From Diospyros lotus (lineage: Eukaryota > Streptophyta > Magnoliopsida > Ericales > Ebenaceae), in NCBI RefSeq assembly GCF_014633365.1, contig NC_068349.1, positions 37,223,192 to 37,287,191 of the forward strand: DNA of 64,000 bases. The letters are read 5' to 3'. Numbering within the stretch: position 1 is the stretch's first letter; each line of letters opens with the position of its first letter. The notes under the pieces are model-generated. The model saw only the letters and a list, made by a program, of their open reading frames with translations, had not been told where the DNA came from and ran no database searches. This document shows positions 36,151 to 47,500 of this stretch, piece by piece. A program made the translations under genes and the position numbers.

Positions 36151-39100
36151 TTGGCTTTTTATCTTATTGGTTTCTGAAAAGAAAAATAAAAAAGAAATGA
36201 TTTTGGGGGATATGCCATTGCCAGTTGATGTGCCACCTTGGCAACTTGCGGAAACACCGTGCGCGTCACGTGCTCTTGTTGGCCCTTTGGTAATCATAAA
36301 TTTTGCAACCATTTTCATACACATGTACGACTACTTAAATTTTAATTAAATCAAAATAATTAAAATAAATTGGCCAAAATTAATAATTCAATTTAATTTA
36401 ATTTATATTTTGATTCGATTTAGTTTTTAAATTTGAATGTTTCGATCATTTTGTTTTAGTTTAGTCTTTATATTAAAAAAAATAAAAATACCTAAAAAAA
36501 CTAAAATGTCAAAAATAATATCATTTTTTTACTAAAATTTTAATTTTAATTTTTTTTATTTTCTGATTTTTTCAGTTGTTTCTTTTCTTTTTTTGAATTT
36601 TTAATTTGTTTAGTTTGAACATTTATTTGGTCGATTCAATTCGATTAATTTGATGAATATTTACTCCTATATGAAATTATAGATTAAAATCGTGTTAAAT
36701 CATTATTATCGTTGAATAATGTTACTAATCATGAATATTTTATAACAAAATATTAAAGATCACTAAAATGCGCATCAAGTATCGGGTCATGACAAAATGA
36801 ATCCTAACAAAATAATTTTGAGTCTTATTATAACATTTTTCTCATCAACGAGAAAAACATTGATTTTATCTCAAAGTGACATTAAGACAGAAGTTGACTT
36901 CAAAAACAAATTAGAGATATCGAATTCGAGTGTGGTGTTTTGCAAAGGATTTGGGTGTAAGGGTGTTCAAAATTTAGTTCGATTTTCAATCTACTTATCA
37001 ACTTTAATCAATTTTCGGCCCCATCCAACCTAAGACTAGTCCAAGATTGAAAATCAGCTGAACACCCTATTGATTCTTAACACTAGGCGTAGTATGGTTA
37101 GTTCTCAAGTAGTAAATTGCACTTAATGATGCAAGTTTGTGTCATGGCAGCCGTAGTGTAAGAGTTTTACCCTCCTGTGAAGATGACTCCTTGTGGACAC
37201 CATACACTATGCCTGCTACTTGGTACGCTGCCGTGTATCATGATTAACCCCTTCTACATACATAGAGCAGTGTGTGAGAAATCCTTAAGGTGAGAGATTT
37301 CACCATTTGCACCCCAAGTAAATAGGAAAAAGGAGACAAATTAAATGGGGTAGGATGGAGGGTCAGTAGAGACCTAGGATTGGAGGGAACCCTGGCCAAC
37401 CAGCAATGCATCAAGGGCTCAGATATGGACACCCACTAGGGTTTATGGGCCTAATTTGGGCTCTGCCTAATCCATCCAAGACACCCCTAGCTTGTCTTGT
37501 CCCCCCCCCCCTAGCTTCCACCTTCCCCATTCATTCTTTTCCACCCATCCAAACTGGCCACTATTCTTGTCTATTTCTCACCTTCCATTCTTTTTAATTC
37601 ATTTTGGAAGCCCAAAAAAGGGAAAAACTATCTACCTAGCTACCTATATCTATACTATTATACAAGTAAGTGCCAGAGTTTTATTGTAGTGAAAAGTGTT
37701 TTTTAAAATACTTTTTATATATTTTGATTAAAAAAATTAAAATAAAATTTAAACTCGTAGTCTCTAAATAATAATTGACTTATGAGTATGTTTTTTGACA
37801 CTTCAAGTAAGTAATTGTTTGGGGAGTAGTTGGGAGTTGGCGTCATAAATGTTAATACTTATGCGAATGTACCATTCTAACACTAAAGGGCGATCATGAT
37901 TAAGAGTTAATTTTTTTGGTGCAAACTTTCGAAAAACTTTCTTTGACACTTGTACTTAGTTGTATTGCTTTAATTTTCTTGTTTCTTTACTCGAATGAAG
38001 TATTTGTTCGCTTGCTTAGTTGTGTTCTATTTTACTCTTTCATTGTGTTACTCGATTTATGCCCTACGATAAAGTTATAGTTGCTTTCGCATTCTTTTTT
38101 TGTTTAATATAATTTTTATTTACAAACAAAAAAAAATTGACTTTCAAAATAACTTTACCATTTACCATTATACCAATATTCATTTTATTTAAAATTTAAA
38201 TAGTTACTCTCAAATGTCACTCTTTTAAATTTTTTAAGCATACTTAGCACAAACCGCCCTTCTGGGTCCCAAAATAGGGTCTAATTGGTCCCTCCAGTAC
38301 CCTAGCTAGGTCTTGGTTTGTTGAAAACCATATAAGTTTAGGGAGGTGGGTCCATTATTAAATTAATGTTTGGACAAAAATTAAAATGTTTCAATCACTG
38401 TCTCCTCTCTCATTCATGCACACCCACAAACTCAAAAGTATCATCCCTCCATCATCTTATCTCTTGCCTTTTTCTATTGTGGGATTCTGCTTCTTTGACT
38501 GTTCATTTGGATCCTTTTGCCACTCCTTCTAGGTTTGGTCTCCTCCTTATCCCTCTCACTATTCATTTAATTCTCACAATTTATCAATTTTGCCCAATTT
38601 GATTTTTTCTTTTTTTCTTTTTTTAAGTATTGTTGGATTCTCTATTTTCGTGGGTCGATAAGGAGACGTTTCACCTATTATTTAGTAAGTTCATAATTAT
38701 TATTTTTTTACCTTTTTAATGTAGTTTTATTGAAATAAATTTGACTAATTTTTTCACAATCTTGCATGAATAATATTTATAGATTAGGTTTTACGGAATT
38801 TATAGTCTAATGAAAAATATCTCTCACATTGTTTGGAGAGAGACTTTCAAGTTTAGATGACTCACGAGAGTTTTCTAAATATAAATTCTTTAATTGTCGA
38901 GTGACTTATGAAGTTTTCCTAAAAGGGTTCATCGGACATATCAAAAAGGACTTCTAAGAGAGGTTACTCAAGCCCCTTGTTATGAAGTTAGCCAAGCCAC
39001 TCAATCTAAAGTCACTCGACTCTCTTAGTTACTTTGGTCTCTCGATCTTTAGATAGATATGTGAATCTCATTCGATTTAGACTTATTATTGAGCATAACA

Positions 39101-39600
39101 TAATCAAATTGTGAAAACCATCTCTCACGACCTAAATAACGTCTTCACATGCAACCATTCTTATATTGATATATTATAAAAATTATATATATATAATTTA
39201 ATTAAAGAGCGTCTATGAAATAACTATTTAATTTCTCCTCATTTTTACAATGATAAATCTTAAAAATTAATACAGAAATATTTTTGACAATTTACCCTTT
39301 GACCCTATTTTTTAGTCACCATTATATCATTATCATATGGAGATTTATGTAGACCTATGAAATTAAACTGATGTGTGGCAGCCCAATAGAGTTGATACCT
39401 GATAGCAAGGGGCCATGAGCAGTGAATAGGCTCGTAAGAATGTGACCAACCCATATGTGAGAATTGATGCTGCCGCCCTCCGGCCCAAAGGCGGCAGCTC
39501 CGCCCTGCCCCGACCCATCTGAAAAACCCCAATATTAGGCATATATATATGTTCCCTAGCTCATCGAAAGATAAAGGTGAATAAGAAAAAAAAAATAAAA
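36151..39600. other. Intergenic region, no gene seen
   Basis: AT-rich, with a run of about a dozen C (about 37500-37511) and a few short frames that have no recognisable protein similarity. Confidence 0.55.
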
Positions 39601-39892
39601 GGCTAAACTTATATTTTTATTTTTATATTTTATTTGTATAATTATTTAAATTTTTTGTTATATTTATATTTCTGAGTCAATTTAATATCTGTACTTTGAC
39701 TTTTTTTTCGTAATAATTCGAATTTTTAGTTGTTTCGGTTAGATCCCTATAACTATTTTTTTAACATGTTAAAGTACATAAATTAAATTGACTCAAAAAT
39801 ACAAATATAACGATAATTGAAATAACAAAAAGTTCATTGGGCCAAATGAAAAAAAAAAGTAAATGTATAGAGATAAAAATATGAATTTAACC
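39601..39892. repeat. Foldback (MITE-like) element
   Basis: Both ends read GGYTAAAYTYATATTTTTAT inward (GGCTAAACTTATATTTTT on the left; GGTTAAATTCATATTTTT on the right in reverse complement). The inner parts TTTTGTTAT...GAGTCAATTTAAT also pair. It is non-coding and about 290 bp long. Confidence 0.65.
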
Positions 39893-41005
39893 AAAAATCG
39901 AATCATTAAATTATTAAATGACAATAAAATGTATATAAAGAAAATGCACTTATTTTGACTTAAGATAATAGTTAGCATTATCATGCATATATTGTATCAA
40001 TTATTTTAATTTTAATTAAATTTAGATATAAAATAAGTCAAGATTTTAAAAATTAGAATTGAACCAAAAACCCCAATCAAATTAACCAAAATTTAATCAT
40101 TTGGTTTAATAATTTAGTTTTATTCAATGCTATAACCTACTTTGTAAGGCTATCTCCAATGGTTCGCCATGTCAAAAATTTAGGGAGTCAATCCAATATT
40201 CACTCCAATATTGTTTGCCATCGCTAAATTAACAGCAAGCAGTTAAGGCCTCGCAAGATTTTTGTGATCCGTCTCCATAAGCAAGTTTCGCTATCTCTTC
40301 CTCACAACACCCATCTCAATAGTCAATTTGTCGTGGTGATGACGATTAACAGAAGGTCTAAGAGGTTGAAGATGACAATTAATGGTTGACGACCAACGTC
40401 TGCATTGACGTAGGAATGAGAATAGGCAGTGACGAGCAGACCAAGCGACGACGACGACAACCATAAGATTCGACGATGACCAACATCTGTAATGGTGTCA
40501 GAAGGGGAACAAGCAATGATCAACATGCATGTTTGTGTATGTATTTGATTTTTGAAAAAATTATATTGTTTTGTGTATTTGACTAGTGATATTGAAAATT
40601 TGTATATTTGGTTACTGTTTTGTGTATTTGATTATTTTGTGTATATTAAATATTATTAAATTTTAATATAGTAAGATTTATTTATTAGTAAATTATAAAA
40701 TAAATATTATAATTTTGTAGTACTTAAAATTATAGATAATATAAAATGAATAGAATTGAAGTTTATTAATAAATAAATAAAATAAGAAGTCAAATAAAGA
40801 GGAGAATATGAAGCGTGGTTAGAGCAATCATATTTTTTTTAAAAAATAGAGAGTAAATTATTTATAATCTAATAAAAAATAAAATAAGTATAGTTGGAGG
40901 CAGCTTAATTTTATTTTTTTTTTAAAAAATTCCTTTTAAATTAGGAGATAAAAAACAAACGATATAGTGAGGAACATATTTTCAAATTTTTCATCATTGT
41001 CGAGA
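39893..41005. other. Intergenic region, no gene seen
   Basis: AT-rich sequence with a GACGACGACGAC-like patch near 40447. No gene was supported. Confidence 0.5.
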
Positions 41006-41267
41006 TAGAGTTGGCAAATGGATGGGTCAAGGCAAATAATGAGAAATGGGGGCTTAACACGACCCTATAGCTCTTAATAAATGGATTAAGGCAGGCCGAG
41101 GCAGACCATTTTGGTGGATCACTCCCATTTTTTGTGGATCAGGTCACGGGTCACAAAGCAGTGTCCTAACTCAACCTGTTTGCTACAGTATTAAACCGGG
41201 TCGGGCTGAGCTGGGAGGCGGGCCGCCGGCCGAGCCCATGGGCCACCCGGGTCATTTGCCAACTCTA
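41006..41267. mobile_element. Small MITE-like element just upstream of MSL1
   Basis: TAGAGTTGGCAAATG opens the element and its exact reverse complement CATTTGCCAACTCTA closes it, 262 bases apart. Such TAG.GNTGGCAAA ends followed by GGGTC repeats are familiar from hAT-type MITEs in plants. The target duplication is not clean (TCGAG is shared on both sides). It ends about 235 bases before the MSL1 start codon. Confidence 0.65.
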
Positions 41268-41486
41268 CTTCGAGTCTCCACAGCCTCCAATTGCAGGGCC
41301 TTCACTCTCTCTCCCTCTCTCTCACAGTGTGAGCGATCTTTATAGAACGTCCGTTCTCTGCAACAGGCAACGGCTCTACTTTCCGTTATCTTATTGTATA
41401 GAAGATCGGCCACTGTAAACAACTTCACGGTATTATTCTCTTCTTTTCTTGGCAACCAAGCGGACAGCTGCTGTAGATTCTGCGGA

Positions 41487-41504
41487 ATGTGGTACTATCA
41501 GTAA
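41487..41504 (+). promoter_or_regulatory. Upstream ORF of five codons overlapping the MSL1 start (TAATG)
   Basis: ATG TGG TAC TAT CAG TAA encodes MWYYQ and stops at 41502-41504. The last A of the stop is the first A of the MSL1 ATG (41504-41506). This overlap would favour termination-coupled reinitiation or leaky scanning, if the leader starts upstream of 41487. The sequence is seen directly; the effect on translation is inferred. Confidence 0.55.
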
Positions 41505-44500
41505 TGGGTTTAGCAAGGTTTTCGATTTTGAAGTCACTCTCTTCTCCAATTAGCACCTGCTATGCGAGAAAGCAATTGTGCCCGCCATCTGTTCGTAGAA
41601 TTGCCAATTACGCGGATCAAGTGGAGGTGAGACCGCTATTTACTTATGCAACCCGTATCTACCACGCAAACGGACGTGGGTTATCTCGGAATTACGTGAA
41701 GAATGGTTTTGGAATGATGGGTCTGGAATCTATTGTTGGCGGTAGTCAATATAGTGCGACCAGTTTTGTTGGTGAACCCAATTTGCGAGTAGGGCGCAAT
41801 GTTTCTTCTATTGTGATCAGCCCTGTGTTGAATTGCCGGTTGTATTCATCATTTTTCGGTGGGAAGGGAGATAAAGCAAGGGATCCAGAAGTTCCAGCTG
41901 CTTCAGGTGCTGGTGAGCCTGCAGCTCCTGAAAGTGGTGTGGCTGAAAGTAATTGGGTTGATATGGCTAGAGATGGATGGCAATCTGCAAGAGATGCTAT
42001 GTCTTACACTGGGGAAAGGGCTAAAGAAGCCTATACCGAATTGACTCCTTATGTGCAACAATTGCTTGATGCGCATCCCTATCTCAGAGATGTTATAGTT
42101 CCAGCTGGCAGTCTTTTGACCGCTACTTTATTAGCTTGGCTGGTGATGCCAAGGGTTTTGAGGAGATTCCATAAGTACTCGATGCAGGGCCCGGCTACGT
42201 TGTTATCAGGGACCGCGTTATGGGGGCCAGCTCCATATGAGAAAAGCTTTTGGGGTGCCTTGGAGGGTCCATTGCGATATCTGATTACCTTCATGGCATT
42301 TTCACAAATGTTAGTTCAATTCTTTTTATACTTGTATTGTGTATGTTTGCTATGGTTCTGATCTTGCATTCATGGTTGTGAAGTCTATTATTCATTCTTT
42401 CTATGCAGAGCCGTGATGATAGCACCAACAACTTTTTCATCGCAATATATTGCACCAGCTTGGAGGGGTGCTATTATTATTTCATTTGTTTGGTTTCTGA
42501 ATCGCTGGAAAGAGAATGTAGTTGCTCGTTCTTTGGCATATAGGAATGTAGCAGGGGTTGAACGGGATAAATTATTAACTTTGGACAAAATTTCATCTGT
42601 TGGTCTATTTGTCCTTGGGTTGATGGCTTTAGCTGAGGCATGTGGGGTGGCTGTGCAATCTATTCTGACAGTTGGTGGCATAGGAGGTGAGTTTTATTAG
42701 CAGTTGCCAAAGAGAGTATGACTAATCCTTTTCTCATAAGACAAGTTTCATCGTAAATAAACTCGTAGAATTAAAGACATGAAGTATGATTTTTACTTTC
42801 ACATTTCACATATCTGAAATTTTTGATCTCATGCTTGCTTTCGATAGCCATAGCTCGTTGTTGCCCTTAATTTTACCTGTGAAGTTTCTACTTTTAGTTC
42901 TAATATATATCAAATGATTGGTGAATTATGTTTATATATTATTTCATCCTTCCGTAATTACTTTATTTGGCCATTTTTAGAGACAATGAAGTGCTTAACA
43001 CATCTATTGTTTTGTAATTGATCAGTTTATAAGATTTCTAAAGGGCGTCCAATGCACGAGCCTCCCTGCTTGATGATGGTTTGAGGGGGCTTATTTTTGT
43101 ACATAACATTTCCTTTACTTTGCAATGAGGTTATTTCCACAACTCCGATTCTTAACCTGCTGACCTTAAAGGAGCAACCTTACTGTTGCTACCAAGGCTT
43201 GACCTCAATTTATAAGATTTTGTATTTTGTTTTACTTTACTATAGTTGACCCCAAAATGTCCGTTAAGTTTGAAATCTCAAATGTTAAGTTTTAACTTCC
43301 ATCTATGTTATTTTTTGGTGTTTCAATTGGAATTCAAATCCTACCACTCAAACTAGAATATGATTCTCAAAGAGTTGGTCATCTATTGTACATGATCAAT
43401 GATTACCACTGATTCAACTTAACATCATGACCTAAATTTTGCTTAATTTTCAAAAGGCTATGCCATATTTAGTTGACAAACTATGATAATGGACTATGCA
43501 AAGTCTTCTTGTGATGCTTTCTCTAGTCCTCTTGAAGAACTTGTTTCCTTTACAAGTGCACTGTCTTGCTCCATTTGTGTGGGGGAAACATTCTCAATCA
43601 TGTCCTTTTGCTGGTATAATTAAGCTATACCTTCTCTGAGTAGTCTGATTTGCAATCTTTGGTTTACCTTTCATCCTTTTTTGTATTGCTATCTAAAACA
43701 AGACATCTATGTTTTGTTGATCAAACATTAACAATATCTTGGTCTAAAGGACTTTCAAATTTTTTATTAAAGGATCCCTTTCCATTTATATTGGGACAAC
43801 AGGTCTACTGAAATCCACACTACTTGTAGCTTTCATATCTTGTGCATGTGTGCATGAGCACTTTGTGTGTAATGGGGGGCGAGGAGTTATCATAACTCGA
43901 ACTTTTTACTTTTTACCCATCCTCTGATAATTGAGGATTTCCAAAATTATGGAGTATGTGTTTTTTCTTGTGTGTTGTGTCTCCAGTCTTCCAAGAGGAC
44001 TTATGATTGGCCAGAAAGTGAAATCTACTGACACAGAGTAAGAAACATATAGGATTGCTTGAAAAGAAAAAAAAAAAAAAACTGAGTGTAAAACTAATAG
44101 TTTTAAGAATGACAAATTGATCATATTAGAGGCAGTATATCTACGAGAAAATTTAGAAACTAACACTGTAAGAAGAGGCCCTTTTGCTCACTGAAACTTG
44201 TGGAGCGACTTATCAGGACTATTTGTTCTGAAGCTCAAACATATATGTAATAGTAGAAGATATTCCCAATTGCCAGTTTGTTTAAGATGCTAGTAGTATA
44301 TAATATGAAGGTACTTATTGCTTTATTTTTTGTAGGTATCATTAAATTTTATCTTTTGTCTTGTTTCATCTTTTGTGCAGGAGTTGCTACTGCCTTTGCA
44401 GCTAGAGATATTCTTGGAAATGTTCTTAGTGGGTTGTCTGTGCAGATTTCACAACCGTTTTCTGTTGGTGATACAATAAAAGTACATTTTTTTGCATTTT

Positions 44501-47500
44501 TCTTTTGTGACTTCACTACATATAGGGAATTATTGGTACTTTTTGAATATCTTGTTGTTTTATATCTTCTTGTTTCAATTTTTCCGAATTGGCATGAACA
44601 TAGTTCAAGTGTGGCTTTTCTGTGCATAAATTGAGAAAGCTTTCTATTTGCGGCAACTATCTTGTAATTAGAACAAATAAACAGTCACTTTTAGCGTAAT
44701 TCCATCTTAGGCTAGATTTGACTGACAGGGACTTGGGGTTCGTTTGGAGTTGCAGAAAGTTATGAATGAAGGCTCTCTTTTGATGAATAAAATAAGAGGA
44801 ATTTAAGGTTTCTGCTTTAATTGAATGCATAAGCTTTCTTCGTGGTTGATATTCTTAAGATACACTAATGTGTTACTTGTAGGATCTACATAAAGCTGGC
44901 ATATTGCTAAGCAAGTATATGTTATGCCGCTAGGTTTTGCAATCACCTAATATATTTTTTAGAAAACCATGACAGTAACTTGTATAGTTAGAGAAAATCA
45001 GGATTGTAACAAATATCAAATCTCTTGCTAAGAGGCACGACGAAGCTTCTAGAAGACAGTTGGAGCCTCCCACTGTGCAAGGGATTCAACAACTTTATCT
45101 CCGGGATTCAACTTAGCTCGGATTTGATCCTGTTGCCCCGCCCCTTAGTTTTTGCACTAATCAATGGCAACCAAGTACTTCTCAACCATAGATCTAGAGG
45201 CTCAACATTTTAATAGTAGTCATTAGATATTTTCATTATGAATGTTTTAATATTTGAGGGCAAACTTTTTGGACTTCTTATTTTATGAATGTGTTTTGGG
45301 ATGCCTTCCTAATTTATAATATCTTTCAGAATTCCTAGTTAATGTATGTTTCTTGCATGGCTAAGCCTATTGGGTTTCCAACTCATTAATTTAAATTAAT
45401 GTACTTCATTTCTATCATGTACTTGATTAAAAACAATTTCCAACTATCCTTAATGCAATAATATACCAACCTCCTTGAAGTTGAAGTCAGGAGTCACGTT
45501 TGCATACAACAGCTCTGTTAATTAACTAGTTCATACTTAAGTTAGTTGGGGAATATGTGGAAATAATTGAGGTAATAGTTGTGAACCATACTTGGATTTT
45601 CCTGGCATGAAATCGCTCTTGGAAGGAAGTCTAGTTCATTTGAGGCTACTTTAGACTAGCTTGGGATTAATGGAACATGCAAGCCATTTTTGTTTTGTAC
45701 TAGGTTATTTCCAGTTCCAATTATATATTAACATGTACATGTTATGCCAAAACTGGTAGTTCCTTCCTGCTATAGATGCTTCGGTTAAATATGTACCAGA
45801 TTGTAGAAATATTTAGTCTTTTCATATATGTACAATCGAGCTTCCCTAAGACCCTGCAAGAGGGAGCCTCATGCACTGGGTTCACCATTTCTTTTAGTTA
45901 TTATGCTAAAATGGTTAATGTTGAGCAGTACTTGATATATTTCTGAGTAAATGTGCGCGTTTTGACATCTCAACCTAAAAGGGGATGTGATTGGCACATG
46001 ACCATCCATGAACTGTTGGTTCACTAGGCTCAAGGAAGCCTCAATTATCCAATCATGAAGCACTATGAAAATAAGGAACAAGTGCTTCCACGTAGATGGA
46101 TTTGTCGGCATCGATGCCAACCTAGGATTTAAAATAGACAAAGAAATTAATAAAATGATACAGCAACTCGTTGAATATATAATGCACATTATGGATGGAT
46201 CAGGACAAATGAGCATGAGTTTTTATGCAAGAAAAAATGATTTTTGGTTTTTGAAAATTATGAATCCCTTTTTGTGGAATAGTTTATTGAAATAATAGTT
46301 TCCCATTTTGAAGTAAAGAGAAAGAAAATAAAGCAGGCAGAAAAACTTGTAGTGGTTCAGCTTCTTCCAAGCATACTCCAGTCCTCTAGCTTCACTAGAG
46401 TTTTCCAATCCACCGTCTTTTCAAAACGATAGTAATAGGTGTATTAAAACACCAATACGAATACAAAGTGGTATATCCACTAGCTGTACAATCCACAAGA
46501 GTGTATCTCACCACTCTTGCAACAAGAAATCTAAACTAGAAATGCAAAGAAAGAAATGATCTCTTACAGATATGAAAATACAAGTGAAGTTCAATAAATG
46601 AAAGTAGATTTGCAATGAGTCCTCTCTTCAATCTCTTGAAATGTGCACAATGTAATCTGCATAAATGCTCTTCCAAAAGTATTCTTTGTGTGTTATAGTG
46701 GCTCCTATATAGAGAATGGTGAAACTAGCCATTTTCTTGGCATTGGGCCACCTATAACAATGCTAAAACTAGCCCTTAGTTTATGTTAGTGAAAATATTA
46801 TTGAGTTATTGGAAGACTAAAGGGTGTCTCCAGTGCACAAGGCTTCCCACTTTGCAATGCCAGTGGAGGGTTGTATCTGCACGCTACCTTCCCCTTGTTT
46901 TTGTGTTTTTGTTTGTTTGTTTGTTTTTTTTTTTTTTAAGTTGTTGCAAAGAGGCTATTTCAATGTCGTGTTTACATGTTATATAGGTTGGTTTCATAAT
47001 ATCAACTATCTAATGGAACTTTTCTATATGAAGGTGGTGTTGAAACTTTATCTCATCATTCCCTTATTGGAGGATTGCATTAGGAGGGGCATTTCTCATA
47101 AAAAAATTTCACATTGTTCTTTTATATGGATTTATATTGTCAATATGACTTTTAGAAGTCAATAGACATTATAAATGTCGTACCATCGACCGTAACTTGG
47201 TTACAATAAGGTACAATTGATGATGATGGTCATGATGCTGCAACTAGGTTATTTCCACTTATAATTTTCATTTTCCAAGTTTGAAGAGTTTATTTGTGGA
47301 AATTGTTGGAAGGCCGAGCGGTCGAGCTGCCGAGCTGAGGGAAGGCCGAGCTGTTGAGCTAATGGCCGAGTTACTGAGCTACTAAGCTCGTTATCTTCTG
47401 ATTTATTCTCTGTGATTTATCTTGCTGTTATATATTATCTTTCCATTTTATTAGATTTGTTTGTATTTAAGGTTGTTGTAATCTAGTCCTAAAAAGTAAG

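Noticed and set aside
40147..40908. Possible MITE with AAGGCTATCTCC and AAGCTGCCTCC ends
   Set aside because: The two ends match only loosely and no target duplication flanks them.
41489..41503. In-frame extension of MSL1 from 41489
   Set aside because: It would need to start at GTG. The first ATG in the frame is 41504, and its product matches the expected MSL1 N-terminus.
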